Source: JABDQW01 sp942492025 (GTDB lineage: Bacteria > Pseudomonadota > Gammaproteobacteria > SZUA-229). From it: a stretch of DNA of 64,000 bases. Both the position numbers and the translations under genes were made by a program. Positions 18,709 to 28,474 of this stretch are shown piece by piece. Every line of letters begins with the position of its first letter. The stretch's first letter is position 1. The notes under the pieces are model-generated. The model did not search any database. It was not told the DNA's origin and saw only the letters and a program-made list of their open reading frames with translations. The DNA lies in contig CALODJ010000008.1 of assembly GCA_942492025.1 (NCBI GenBank), positions 62,001-126,000 of the forward strand, read 5' to 3'.

Positions 18709-19527
18709 CTAAATCAGGTCAACATCAAGTTTGTAGCCTGAATATTTTCGAATATTGATCACTCCAGAATCCAGCATCAAATACTGGCCCTTGATGCCCG
18801 TTAGCACCCCTTCGATCGAAGGCGTTTTATCAAGATTGAGCGACTTCACTTTCTCGGGATACTGCTCGACGGGATATTGAATTCCGACGACCGGCTCGTC
18901 AGCTAAATATTGAATATTTTCATCGCCGAATTGCTGTTGCAGCTGGTTGATCCGATCACTGCATAAATCAACCAGCTGATCACGCATGGCCACCAGATCA
19001 CGCGGCTCGGCATCGGCTTTCAGCATCTTGCGCCAGTCTGTTCGGTCTGAAACATGCTGTTTTATCGTGACCTCAATCAAACCGGACTGGTAACGGCTGG
19101 CGACCCTGAATATCGGCAGGGCCTGGCTGGCCCCCTGGTCTATCCAGCGCGTTGGTATCTGGGACCCCCGGGTTATGCCCACTTTAATCGCAGAAGAGTT
19201 TGCAAGATAAACATAGTGTGTTTGCATACAGTGCTGTTGTGCCCATTCCGGGTCGCGACAGGTGCCCGCATCAAAGTGACAGGTCTCCGGCTTGACGATA
19301 CACATGTCACATTCAGCAAGACTGATGAAACACGGATAACAATACCCCTGCGCATAACTTTTACTGGTTTTTCTGCCGCAGGCTATGCAATTGATCTCGC
19401 CCTGATAGTCCAGCTTGATTTTGCGACCAATATGCGAATTCAGCGCAATCAAGGCGTCATTCACCGGCAACTGGTATTCGACCGGCGTGGTCAGTTGCAC
19501 CTTCATTTTCAGAATGTTGCCAATCAT
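18709..19527 (-). CDS. DUF2797 family protein
   Basis: A 272-residue protein of the DUF2797 family, function unknown. It carries Cys motifs that look like metal sites: CIACGRK, YCYPCF and CDMCIVKPETCH. A central segment YVYLANSSAIKVGITR resembles a GIY-YIG fold strand pattern, seen in other members, but I do not claim nuclease activity. The ATG at 19527 is chosen because it follows the aminotransferase stop and has GAGG 7 bases upstream; a longer frame begins inside that gene. Confidence 0.85.
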   Translation of the reverse strand: MIGNILKMKVQLTTPVEYQLPVNDALIALNSHIGRKIKLDYQGEINCIACGRKTSKSYAQGYCYPCFISLAECDMCIVKPETCHFDAGTCRDPEWAQQHCMQTHYVYLANSSAIKVGITRGSQIPTRWIDQGASQALPIFRVASRYQSGLIEVTIKQHVSDRTDWRKMLKADAEPRDLVAMRDQLVDLCSDRINQLQQQFGDENIQYLADEPVVGIQYPVEQYPEKVKSLNLDKTPSIEGVLTGIKGQYLMLDSGVINIRKYSGYKLDVDLI

Positions 19528-19540
19528 GTTGCGACCTCGG

Positions 19541-20719
19541 TCATTTGATATATCGAGCAATGCGGCAGCAGGCTCGCTCGAGCTGATCAATCGGACGAGT
19601 GTAGGCAAAGCGCACGTGCGTAGACGCCCGGTATTCACCAAAATCGATCCCCGGCGTCACGGCCACGGCCTCATCCTCAAGCAGGTCGCGTGTCCACTGA
19701 TACGCGTCCTGCGTTATCGCACTGCAATCCGCGTAGATATAGAAGGCGCCTGCAGGCTCAACCGGAATAGTGAAGCCCATTTCACGCAATACCGGCAGCA
19801 GATAATTGCGTCTTTCCCTGAATTTTGAAACTCTGCGAGTAAAAATGCCTATACTTTCCTCGTCAAAAGCCGCCAATGCAGCATACTGCGCCACGGTCGA
19901 AGCAGCCAGAAATAAATTTTGTGCGATCCTGTCAATAGCATCGACGTACTCATCCGGCGCCACCATCCAGCCCAGGCGCCAGCCTGTCATACCGAAATAT
20001 TTGGAAAAGCTGTTGATTATGAATACATGATCAGAAGCCTGTAAGGCGGTGAAATCCTCATCGGCGTACACCAGACCCTGATAAATCTCATCGACAATGA
20101 GCCGTCCACCCTTCGCATCAACTGCGGCAATCAGGTCTGTTAATGCTTGCCGGGCAATAATTGTGCCGGTGGGATTGGAGGGGCTGGCGATCATCGCGGC
20201 AACTGAATTTTCATTCCAGTGGTCAGCGATGTGTGCAGCACTCATCTGGAACTGCGTATCTGCGCCGACCGGGATGGTTATGCTGTCAGCACCCAGTAAT
20301 CGGATCATGTTACGGTTGCAGGGATAACCTGGATCAGTCAGCAATACGTTCTCGCCGGTATCAACAAGCGCCAGGAGCGCCAATTGCAAGGCACCGGAGG
20401 CACCGGGTGTAATGATGATACGACGCGCATCGATTTCGATATGGAATTTCTGCTGATAGTAATCTGCGATCAACGCCCGCAATTCGGGTAAGCCCAGTGC
20501 CGGTGTATAATGCGTTTTAAGCTGGCGTAATGCTCTCATGCCCGCATCGATGATTGGCCTTGGTGTCGAAAAGTCGGGCTCCCCCACTTCAAGGTGCACC
20601 ACGGATCGACCTTCTGATTCCAACTGTTTGGCACGCGCCAGCAGATCCATGACGTAAAATGGCTGCACACCGGCAGCACGCCGGCTGAGCGATTTTCTGT
20701 TAATAACGCTATTCAACAA
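19541..20719 (-). CDS. PLP-dependent class I/II aminotransferase
   Basis: A fold type I aminotransferase, 392 residues. EVGEPDFSTP at the substrate pocket, ASPSNPTGT, and the PLP lysine in NSFSKYFGMTGWRLGW are present. The family includes aspartate and other amino-acid transaminases; the substrate cannot be read from sequence. It is 13 bp upstream of the DUF2797 gene and probably cotranscribed with it. Confidence 0.9.
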   Translation of the reverse strand: MLNSVINRKSLSRRAAGVQPFYVMDLLARAKQLESEGRSVVHLEVGEPDFSTPRPIIDAGMRALRQLKTHYTPALGLPELRALIADYYQQKFHIEIDARRIIITPGASGALQLALLALVDTGENVLLTDPGYPCNRNMIRLLGADSITIPVGADTQFQMSAAHIADHWNENSVAAMIASPSNPTGTIIARQALTDLIAAVDAKGGRLIVDEIYQGLVYADEDFTALQASDHVFIINSFSKYFGMTGWRLGWMVAPDEYVDAIDRIAQNLFLAASTVAQYAALAAFDEESIGIFTRRVSKFRERRNYLLPVLREMGFTIPVEPAGAFYIYADCSAITQDAYQWTRDLLEDEAVAVTPGIDFGEYRASTHVRFAYTRPIDQLERACCRIARYIK

Positions 20720-20792
20720 TAATCTCCACGTGAACGCATACTAGCACAGGAAATGAGACTACAACTGAAGCATCAGTTTTGATTAAAATGCT

Positions 20793-21680
20793 ATGCTTAG
20801 ATTAACATCTGGCAGATATACGACTATGCTCCTGGAATTACGAAAACAGCTACAAGCCTGTTCCCTCGCTGTGATCACGCTCGCATCAGCTCCCTGTAAT
20901 GCCTTGCCAGAGCAGGCCCTGGTACCCGGAGGCGTGGCGATAATGAAACTCGATGACTTCTCAGACGGGACCCGCATTACTTTCAATGATCGAAAAACCA
21001 CGATCTTCAACCACCAGCAGTCATGGTATGCACTCGCCGGCATCCCATTGAACACTAAACCGGGTACATACCAGTTCAGTATCAAACAACAAGATGGTTC
21101 AAGCGCTGTCAGCAAGGTCGATATCAAGGCCAAGAAATACCAGGAACAGCATTTAACGATCAAGAACAAGCGCAAGGTCAATCCAAACAAGCAGGATGTG
21201 GAGCGTATTTCAAAAGAGCGCATTCGCAAACACGCCGCAAAAAGTCACTGGTCAGAAACCTATCCGGAAGTTGATTTTGTCTGGCCCGTCAGCGGCAGGA
21301 TCAGCAGCGTATTCGGCCTGCGACGATTCTTCAATGAACAGGAACGCAATCCGCATACCGGTCTCGATATCGCTGCTCCCGAAGGCACCGATATCAAGAC
21401 GGCCGCTGATGGCATCGTTATCGAGGCCGGCGATTTCTTTTTCAGCGGCAATATGGTGTACGTCGATCATGGTCAGGGCCTTATCAGCCTGTATGCCCAT
21501 TTGAGTCGGATTGATGTCAAGCCCGGCGACAGCCTTCGACGTGGTGATATACTCGGTGCCGTTGGCCAAACAGGCCGTGTCACCGGCGCACATCTGCACT
21601 TTGCAGTGATCGCAAACGGCGTACTGGTCGACCCCCTGTACTTCTTACCCAAACAGCAACCCACTGCACAACTGCAATGA
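20793..21680 (+). CDS. M23 family peptidoglycan endopeptidase
   Basis: A secreted zinc metallopeptidase that cuts peptidoglycan cross-links; 295 residues. An N-terminal hydrophobic segment ends near ASAPCNA, a likely signal peptide. A charged middle region is followed by the LytM domain: zinc ligands in NPHTGLD and GAHLHFAV. An internal ATG at 20826 could be the true start. It is one of the few plus-strand genes here and diverges from the aminotransferase gene. Confidence 0.9.
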   Translation: MLRLTSGRYTTMLLELRKQLQACSLAVITLASAPCNALPEQALVPGGVAIMKLDDFSDGTRITFNDRKTTIFNHQQSWYALAGIPLNTKPGTYQFSIKQQDGSSAVSKVDIKAKKYQEQHLTIKNKRKVNPNKQDVERISKERIRKHAAKSHWSETYPEVDFVWPVSGRISSVFGLRRFFNEQERNPHTGLDIAAPEGTDIKTAADGIVIEAGDFFFSGNMVYVDHGQGLISLYAHLSRIDVKPGDSLRRGDILGAVGQTGRVTGAHLHFAVIANGVLVDPLYFLPKQQPTAQLQ

Positions 21681-21886
21681 ACAAGCCTGGCGGTGAAAAT
21701 CCATGAATTCTTTCGTGTTTACCTTTCATGCCTGCGTTTTCAATAGCTTATAAGTTTACGGCAATATCGACTCAGCCAATTCAAGCGGGCAAACGCATTA
21801 TTTATGCAGACTTTCCCGCTTAAACACTTGCGCTCGCAGCCAAATTAACGATAATGAGCGCCGACTGCTGTAAACGAGCTGAATGA

Positions 21887-22105
21887 ATGGCGAAAGAAGA
21901 AGCAATACAAATGGAAGGCAAGGTGATCGAAACTCTGCCGAACACCATGTTTCGTGTTGAACTCGAAAACGGTCATGTAGTGACCGCCCATATTTCTGGA
22001 AAAATGCGCAAGCACTATATTCGCATCATGACGGGCGATACAGTGACGGTTGAGTTGACGCCCTACGACCTGGAAAAAGGTCGCATCGTATACCGCGCCA
22101 AATAA
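21887..22105 (+). CDS. infA: Translation initiation factor IF-1
   Basis: 72 residues, exact family length, an S1-like beta-barrel. MAKEEAIQMEGKVIETLPNT and the SGKMRKHYIRI region are diagnostic. It binds the A site of the 30S subunit during initiation. It is convergent with clpA, with only 24 bp between the stops. Confidence 0.98.
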   Translation: MAKEEAIQMEGKVIETLPNTMFRVELENGHVVTAHISGKMRKHYIRIMTGDTVTVELTPYDLEKGRIVYRAK

Positions 22106-22110
22106 GACAA

Positions 22111-22132
22111 GCCCCGTGAGAAATGCGGGCTA
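22111..22132 (-). repeat. Short copy of the CCCGCATTTCTCA repeat between infA and clpA (copy 2)
   Basis: On the minus strand the clpA stop TAG is followed immediately by CCCGCATTTCTCACGGGGC. CCCGC and the distal GGGGC can pair weakly. It fills nearly the whole gap between the convergent genes and may end transcription from one or both sides. Confidence 0.6.
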
Positions 22133-24382
22133 GGCCTTTTCTGTGGCTCCTTCGATTTCTATCGACAGCTCACCATTAACCACAGAGACCAAAACCTTAC
22201 CACCGCGCGTCAGATTACCGAACAGCAGTTCATTTGCCAGTGGCTTTTTCAGATGCTCCTGTATCACACGCGCCATCGGGCGCGCGCCCATCTTGGCATC
22301 ATAACCTTTCTCGGCTATCCATGTGCGGGCATCATCATCCACGTGCAAACTGACTTTTTTCTCATCGAGCTGGGTCTCTAGCTCGACCAGGAATTTATCG
22401 ACAACACTGGCTATGGTCTTTTCATCCAGCGGCCCGAATTGAACAATGCCATCCAGACGATTCCTGAATTCCGGCGTGAACAGGCGCTTGATTTCTTCCA
22501 TGCCATCGAGCTCATTTTTCTGCTCGGTGAAGCCCATAGATCTGCGTGACATCAGTTGTGCACCCGCGTTGGTCGTCATGATTATGATGACATTGCGGAA
22601 ATCTGTCTTGCGTCCATTACTGTCAGTCAGGGTCCCATGATCCATAACCTGCAACAGAATGTTGAATACTTCCGGGTGCGCTTTCTCTATTTCGTCCAGT
22701 AGCAGGACTGAATGCGGCTGTTTGTTTATAGCTTCAGTCAACAAACCACCGTCATCGAAGCCAACGTAGCCGGGCGGCGCACCGATCAGACGCGATACCG
22801 TGTGACGCTCCATATATTCAGACATATCGAAACGCACCAGCTCGACACCCATCACCTGTGCAAGCTGCTTGCTGACCTCTGTTTTTCCGACGCCAGTGGG
22901 CCCGGAAAACAGGAAGGAGCCAATGGGTTTATCCGGAGAACCCAGGCCTGAACGCGACATGCGAATAGCTGTAGCCAGCTTGTTAAGGGCCTCATCCTGA
23001 CCGAATACCACGAGATTCAAATCACGCTCCAGGTTCTTCAATACTTCAGTGTCAGATGTTGAAACGGTCTTTGATGGAATGCGCGCTATCTTGGCAACGA
23101 TGTTTTCGATGTCGTTCACGTTGACGGATTTCTTGCTACCGGACTTGCCGAGTAATCTTCGATTAGCGCCGGCCTCGTCAATGACATCGATGGCTTTGTC
23201 TGGCAGAAAACGATCCGTGATGTAGCGCTCAGCCAGTTCCGCAGCAGCACGCAGCGCATTATTACTGTATTTGACGTCATGGTGTTCTTCAAAACGCGTT
23301 TTCAATCCTTTCAGGATATCGAAGGTCTGATCCACGCTGGGCTCATCGATGTCAATTTTTTGAAACCGTCTCGCCAGCGCGTGGTCTTTCTCGAAAATAC
23401 TGCGGAATTCTGCGTAGGTTGTCGAACCAATGCACTTCAGGTCGCCCGATGCCAGCATGGGCTTTATCAGGTTGGAAGCATCCATCACGCCGCCCGATGC
23501 AGAACCTGCACCTATGATGGTATGAATCTCATCAATGAACAGAATGGCGCCATCGGTGTTTTTCAGCTGCCTGAGAACGCCCTTCAGGCGTTTTTCGAAA
23601 TCACCGCGATACTTGGTACCTGCAACCAGGGCACCAAGATCCAGTGAATAGATGGTGCAGTGCTTGAGCACATCGGGCACTTCCTTGTCGACTATTTTTT
23701 TTGCCAGGCCTTCTGCCAGCGCGGTTTTACCCACACCGGCCTCGCCGACCAGCAGCGGATTGTTTTTTCTGCGACGACATAAAATCTGGATGGTTCGCTC
23801 GATCTCGTCTTCGCGGCCGATGAGTGGATCTATATGGCCCTGCATTGCGCGTTGATTGAGATTCGTCGCAAAATTTTCCAGTGGCTGATTTTCAGAATCG
23901 CCCGTGGTATCTTCCCGAGGCTCTGGCTCTATCTTCTGCGTTTCATCAGACACTTTGGCAATTCCGTGAGAGATGTAATTCACAACATCAAGACGGCTGA
24001 CACCCTGTTTGCTCAACAGGTAGACCGCCTGAGATTCCTGCTCACCAAACATGGCAACCAGAACGTTGGCACCGACAACTTCCTTTTTGCCCGATGACTG
24101 CACGTGAAATACGGCTCTTTGCAGCACTCGCTGGAATCCAAGTGTGGGCTGGACTTCGCCGCTGACGATATCACTGAAAACCGGGGTGTTCTTTTCGAGG
24201 TATTCATCCAGCTCGTTACGGATGAGATTCAAGTCTGTACCGCACGCCTGCAAGACAGAATTGGCACTGCTATTGTCGAGTAGAGCCAACAATAAATGTT
24301 CGACAGTGATATATTCATGTCGTTTGTCACGTGCATCGTTGAAAGCCCGGTTCAATGATGCTTCAAGCTCTTTACTTAACAT
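22130..24382 (-). CDS. clpA: ATP-dependent Clp protease ATPase ClpA
   Basis: An AAA+ unfoldase that feeds substrates, including N-degron proteins delivered by ClpS, to ClpP; 750 residues. It has an N-terminal Clp_N repeat domain, Walker A motifs GEAGVGKTALAEG and GPTGVGKTEVSK, and sensor and arginine-finger regions. The ClpP-docking loop, IGL in E. coli, reads SMGFTEQ here, a conservative variant. It lies 42 bp downstream of clpS. Confidence 0.97.
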   Translation of the reverse strand: MLSKELEASLNRAFNDARDKRHEYITVEHLLLALLDNSSANSVLQACGTDLNLIRNELDEYLEKNTPVFSDIVSGEVQPTLGFQRVLQRAVFHVQSSGKKEVVGANVLVAMFGEQESQAVYLLSKQGVSRLDVVNYISHGIAKVSDETQKIEPEPREDTTGDSENQPLENFATNLNQRAMQGHIDPLIGREDEIERTIQILCRRRKNNPLLVGEAGVGKTALAEGLAKKIVDKEVPDVLKHCTIYSLDLGALVAGTKYRGDFEKRLKGVLRQLKNTDGAILFIDEIHTIIGAGSASGGVMDASNLIKPMLASGDLKCIGSTTYAEFRSIFEKDHALARRFQKIDIDEPSVDQTFDILKGLKTRFEEHHDVKYSNNALRAAAELAERYITDRFLPDKAIDVIDEAGANRRLLGKSGSKKSVNVNDIENIVAKIARIPSKTVSTSDTEVLKNLERDLNLVVFGQDEALNKLATAIRMSRSGLGSPDKPIGSFLFSGPTGVGKTEVSKQLAQVMGVELVRFDMSEYMERHTVSRLIGAPPGYVGFDDGGLLTEAINKQPHSVLLLDEIEKAHPEVFNILLQVMDHGTLTDSNGRKTDFRNVIIIMTTNAGAQLMSRRSMGFTEQKNELDGMEEIKRLFTPEFRNRLDGIVQFGPLDEKTIASVVDKFLVELETQLDEKKVSLHVDDDARTWIAEKGYDAKMGARPMARVIQEHLKKPLANELLFGNLTRGGKVLVSVVNGELSIEIEGATEKA

Positions 24383-24424
24383 GCCTGACCTGCCTCACAT
24401 CAGCTGTTGTAGTCAAATCCTCAT

Positions 24425-24748
24425 CTATGCTTCTTCCATTGTACATAGCAATGGATGTTGATTAATTTTCGAATACTCGTTGACCTGGTCAACTTTCGTT
24501 TCAGCAATCTCGTGGCTGAAAACACCGCAAGTTCCTTTCCCTTTAGTGTGCACAGCCATCATCACCCGTGTTGCCTTGGCGTGGTCCATACCAAAAAATG
24601 TCATCAAAACCTGAACCACAAACTCCATCGGGGTAAAGTCATCATTAATCAATATGACCTTGTATTGCTTGGGTGGCTTTAATTCGGGACGCTCTTCTTC
24701 TAACGCCAGACCACTATCATAATCATAATCAGTTTTATGATCACTCAT
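24425..24748 (-). CDS. clpS: ClpA adaptor ClpS
   Basis: The N-recognin that hands N-degron substrates to ClpA; 107 residues. The signature VILINDDFTPMEFVVQVL is present, with the hydrophobic-pocket residues following, and TKGKGTCGVFSHEIAE. It forms the usual clpS-clpA pair. Confidence 0.97.
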   Translation of the reverse strand: MSDHKTDYDYDSGLALEEERPELKPPKQYKVILINDDFTPMEFVVQVLMTFFGMDHAKATRVMMAVHTKGKGTCGVFSHEIAETKVDQVNEYSKINQHPLLCTMEEA

Positions 24749-25330
24749 TACTTACCTTCAGTGTAGAACATAGTAACCGATTTTTCTGTTTCAAGAATAA
24801 CATGCATTTATAAAATTTACACAGTCTCAAACATTGAATGATTATCAGCTAAAAAAATAATAAAGCCGAAAGCGTTGCGCACAACGATCACAACAGCCGA
24901 ACCCAAGTTTACGCACCCCATCATTCGCATTGCCTGCCGCTGTCACAGCATTGAATTCGGTAACTTTCCAGCAGTAACATCAACGAACGCTACTATCATT
25001 CCATTTCTGCAGACAAAATCAAGTATTCGAGGTTCACTTTTAATTCTACATCAGCATTCGCTAATACAATAGTCCAATCACTGTATTCTCTTACCTGGGG
25101 GCCCCATTCTCACCTGGAGGCGAGATGATCACACAGAGAACTGGATCTCCACGAGGTTCAACGAAGAAGTGGAATAACCGTGTGTATTCCTGCCTGCGTA
25201 AAGCTTTGTGGATTTACCTGGATCAAGTGACGGCTCGTCCATCGGGTGAGAAATGCCGGCCAAGCCCGGCACAGATCAGGCAAGCCTGTGCGTAGGTTGT
25301 ACTCGGTTATACCTGTTTTTCAAGGCAGAA
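24749..25330. other. Intergenic region with a repeat element, no gene recognised
   Basis: About 580 bases between the clpS start and the stop of the LPP20 lipoprotein gene. The left half is AT-rich and presumably holds the clpS promoter; no coding sequence is convincing. The right half holds a copy of the dispersed repeat (25099-25262) and a short hairpin (TGCCGG...CCGGCA at 25254-25271). Confidence 0.4.
25099..25262. repeat. Diverged two-ended copy of the dispersed repeat (copy 3)
   Basis: The left end reads CCCCATTCTCACCTGGAGG followed by CGAGATGATCACACAGAG, matching the inner part of the copy at 31186. The right end reads CGGGTGAGAAATGCCGG, the inverted terminus. The two ends enclose about 165 bp without an ORF, which is MITE-like. 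Confidence 0.55.
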
Positions 25331-26359
25331 TTAGTGTTCCCCGATTGCGAAACCGAGAACCGTACTTTTGAGCTCACTCTTGAGTTTATTGTCGATTTCA
25401 TCCTGCATGCGCTGGTTCAGCTGAATTTCCTGCTGTGATGAAACTTTCAACGGCCACGATTTGTTACCCAATACGGCACCTTCAGGATCGACAAGCCGGA
25501 GCTTCAGCGTTCCACGCAACCAGTACCATCCCTGTTTTCGCAGTGCATCCTGGGTCTCCATGCTGGCAGATAAGGTATACCCACTCTCACTGGATGCGGG
25601 TGTAAAACCCGCATTCGCCAAGGCAGCCTGAATGAGCTTGTCGAGTTCCCCTACAGTATCAACAAGCACAACAGCCCTCATATTCAGCGATTGCAAGGAT
25701 TGCATTTGTTGCGCTTTCATTTCCGTCAGATTCCAGCTCGAGGGCTTGCCTTTTCCTTCAAGATCGAGAATTTTCAACGTCTTCTGCAGTGAGTTTCTTT
25801 CTGTTTGCATCACGATTGCGGCTTGCAGGTCAGCTACTTTTTTCAGGCCGGGCTCGTGCGTTTCTGCACTGGTCATGGTGAAGGCTATTTCACGATCGAG
25901 CCGATTGATTTCACCGCGTATATTGTTACTGGCCTGGGCGCGATCGAGCACAGCCAGGGCATAGTGCGTCAAATCACTTGGATTCTGCCATTGCTCTGAA
26001 ATGCGTGCGCCATTGATCAATTTGTTGGTATGCACATTCACCTTGCTTGCAATTCGTGCTGATGCTTGTACAGACTCGATGCCATCTGACTTGTGTGTCT
26101 GCACATCCTGTGTCGTCGTGGAACTTTCACGAACATGAAGCTCGAAGACCTTGGCAAGATTAGCCAGTGCGCGGTCTTTCGCTACTTCGACTTCCGATGC
26201 GGAACCGGTAGCGAGTAGATAGCCGCTATCCGGGTAGTTCTGCGCCGGGCCATTGACCCAGTCCGGCTGCTCCTCGCTGCTCACCATCACAGATGATTGC
26301 GTGCATCCAGCCAATAAAAAACACATCACTGCAAGGCTTTTTTTAAGAGGATAATACAT
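25331..26359 (-). CDS. LPP20-family lipoprotein
   Basis: An outer-membrane-type lipoprotein, 342 residues. The lipobox is LLAGCTQSS. The N-terminal domain PDWVNGP...LLATGSASEVEVAKDRALANLAKVFELHV is characteristic of the LPP20/FlgP-like family. A second alpha/beta domain follows. It is the third gene of a lipoprotein trio with a COG3014-type protein and LpoB, 8 bp from its neighbour. The exact function is unknown; an envelope role is inferred from the context. Confidence 0.75.
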   Translation of the reverse strand: MYYPLKKSLAVMCFLLAGCTQSSVMVSSEEQPDWVNGPAQNYPDSGYLLATGSASEVEVAKDRALANLAKVFELHVRESSTTTQDVQTHKSDGIESVQASARIASKVNVHTNKLINGARISEQWQNPSDLTHYALAVLDRAQASNNIRGEINRLDREIAFTMTSAETHEPGLKKVADLQAAIVMQTERNSLQKTLKILDLEGKGKPSSWNLTEMKAQQMQSLQSLNMRAVVLVDTVGELDKLIQAALANAGFTPASSESGYTLSASMETQDALRKQGWYWLRGTLKLRLVDPEGAVLGNKSWPLKVSSQQEIQLNQRMQDEIDNKLKSELKSTVLGFAIGEH

Positions 26360-26367
26360 AGTATCGC

Positions 26368-27705
26368 CTATTTTGTGGTCGCAATATTCGACGTTTCCAC
26401 AGGAACCGGCGCCACCCAGTGGCGCGTCAAAAAACCGAGCTTACCTGCTTGTACGTCAACATCGGCTTCCATAGTGTCTACCACTCTTCCGGCACGGTTC
26501 ACGATTTCAATACTAACATGCTGCTGCCCTGCAGGAAGCCGCATCCTCGCCATCTGGATTTCCTGCGGCAACGTTGTCCAGCTTCGGGTGTCGGCCCGCT
26601 CGGTAGCCAGATTGGTGACTGTCAGCAGAAAACCGGCAAGAGCATTTTGCTCGTTCGCGTTTTTCTGAGACTGATACTTAACAACGGCTCTGGCAATTGC
26701 ACGCGTCATTATCAGCGGCATTTCATCGTCCAGCGCCTGGCGAGCAAGCCGGTCAATATTCTCCACGGTCTCCATATCCACGTGCTTGCCACTGATCTTT
26801 AGCCGCGCTTTGTTTGCAGGCTTTGATTCCTGCGCATACACAGGAAAAGCGACACGCACGTGACCCTGTACCTCCGATGAAAACGTCATGATCGCCGATT
26901 CGGTTCGAATGGGTGCCAGTCCGTTATTCAGGATGACAATGATTTCACCGAAATTCGTATCGATTTGCTCTGGTTTATAGTTGGCCAGGCCGAAGTCGAC
27001 TTTCGAGCTGCTGAATTCATCCGATAAGCCCTGCAGCGCCTGCAGACGCAACAAATCTTTTTTCAGCATCAGCGGAACATCGAGCAGTTGCTCATTTCGT
27101 GTCGCCCGATAACTGTCTCTGGCTTTTCTGTATGAGACCAGCGCTTCATCATATTCTCCCAGCGCTTCATATATCATGCCCGCAAAATAACGCACGAATG
27201 GATCTTCATCGGCTTGCTCGCCCCATTCCATCATCTTGACATCCGCCTGTAATATTTCGACACGTGCGGAATCCGCATCACCCAGTTGCAGGTAGTTCAT
27301 TGCCATATAGGCGTGCAGCAGTATCTGTTCGTAGCGAGCCCCCTTGTAATCACGTAAAGCATCATTGATGGTCATCGATGTTGCTGTATCGGAAATACTC
27401 ACACCGTATAATGTCTGCATTTGCTGTTTGGCAAGCTCGAAGATCTGATTGCTGCCTGCATAATCCTGGGTCATGCGCCTGAGCATACCCTTGTTCAGGC
27501 AGGCGAGCACATCGTCCTGATCTTCGTCCTGCTGTTCAGCCGTCGCTCTGGCCAGATCTGCCCTGCCCATGAGTAGATTATCCCGCATCGATAATGCCTG
27601 CTGGCTGTATGTCGCGCAGCCACTCAGATACAGAACCAGAAACACGAATGATATTTGCCCTGTTAAAGCTGGACAAATCGCCATGGGTCTGCGCATCGCC
27701 CTCAC
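26368..27705 (-). CDS. COG3014-type TPR lipoprotein
   Basis: A 445-residue predicted lipoprotein: the signal sequence ends YLSGCATY. The N-terminal half is helical and TPR-like (NYLQLGDADSARVEIL, YEALGEYDEALVSYRKA). The C-terminal half is beta-rich. I recognise it as the COG3014 group, usually encoded beside LPP20 and LpoB-like genes. Function is unknown. An ATG 7 codons further in is an equally good start. Confidence 0.7.
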   Translation of the reverse strand: MRAMRRPMAICPALTGQISFVFLVLYLSGCATYSQQALSMRDNLLMGRADLARATAEQQDEDQDDVLACLNKGMLRRMTQDYAGSNQIFELAKQQMQTLYGVSISDTATSMTINDALRDYKGARYEQILLHAYMAMNYLQLGDADSARVEILQADVKMMEWGEQADEDPFVRYFAGMIYEALGEYDEALVSYRKARDSYRATRNEQLLDVPLMLKKDLLRLQALQGLSDEFSSSKVDFGLANYKPEQIDTNFGEIIVILNNGLAPIRTESAIMTFSSEVQGHVRVAFPVYAQESKPANKARLKISGKHVDMETVENIDRLARQALDDEMPLIMTRAIARAVVKYQSQKNANEQNALAGFLLTVTNLATERADTRSWTTLPQEIQMARMRLPAGQQHVSIEIVNRAGRVVDTMEADVDVQAGKLGFLTRHWVAPVPVETSNIATTK

Positions 27706-27738
27706 TGATCTCAGGTGCCAAGCTTGTGCCTGGAACGA

Positions 27739-28350
27739 TTACCAACGAAGTCCGCTTTTCTCAATGGTTTTCTTGATCTTCTTCTGCCCGAGCCAAACCT
27801 TGCGGTTGTTCGCCAGATCGATCAGTGTCAGATCGACCTGATAAAACCTCACCTGCTCAGCTGAAATAGCATCGATGATGGTGTTAATCGTGCCTTTGAG
27901 CATAAAATCAGCGCCAATTTCCCGCCCCATCGCCTTGCGGGTTTCTTCGGTTGCGTGCAGATCCTGATCCATACGTTCGGTGCGTATTTCCTGCCGCTCC
28001 TCGCTGGAGGCGACAAAATCGACTTCGCCGGAATTGATCAAGGCCCGTTCCATATCGGCTATAAATGTTCGTGTGTTGATGTGTTCATGACTCAAATTAC
28101 GGACATCACCGACAATAACCGTGGGCGGTTTTCCGTTTTCGCTGTTGAAGCGCGTTAACCAAGAGCGAGATAGCGCATCCTGGATCATTTCATCAGCCAC
28201 TAATCGTGAATCGGTATCATTCCAGTTACCACTCAGATCTGTCACAGTGTCAGTCTCGACTCGCGTCACCTGCTGGCCGCACGCCGAGAGTCCGGCCAGT
28301 GCGATGATGACGGCTATCGTCACAATCAAGTTCTTTGGGTTGTACAGCAT
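27739..28350 (-). CDS. lpoB: Penicillin-binding protein activator LpoB
   Basis: An outer-membrane lipoprotein that reaches through the periplasm to activate PBP1b; 203 residues. The lipobox is GLSAC. The LpoB core is visible: PPTVIVGDVRNLSHEHINTRTF, INSGEVDFV, IGADFMLKGTIN, YQVDLTLIDLANNRKVWLGQKKIKK. The linker after the lipid anchor is short. Its presumed partner mrcB lies at 185-2519. It is the first gene of the trio and diverges from mtaD. Confidence 0.88.
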   Translation of the reverse strand: MLYNPKNLIVTIAVIIALAGLSACGQQVTRVETDTVTDLSGNWNDTDSRLVADEMIQDALSRSWLTRFNSENGKPPTVIVGDVRNLSHEHINTRTFIADMERALINSGEVDFVASSEERQEIRTERMDQDLHATEETRKAMGREIGADFMLKGTINTIIDAISAEQVRFYQVDLTLIDLANNRKVWLGQKKIKKTIEKSGLRW

Positions 28351-28474
28351 TACTTGCTCCGCTTAATTAGTCCACTACCGGTTTTTATATCATGATCATC
28401 AGAGAATAGCATGGACTGCATCACAAAATTGAAATCTGCTTGCGTACTGACATGACAGCAGGTATCTTCGCACG

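Noticed and set aside
24875..25072. 65-codon plus-strand frame downstream of clpS
   Set aside because: No ribosome site, no motif, and composition unlike a bacterial protein of this genome.
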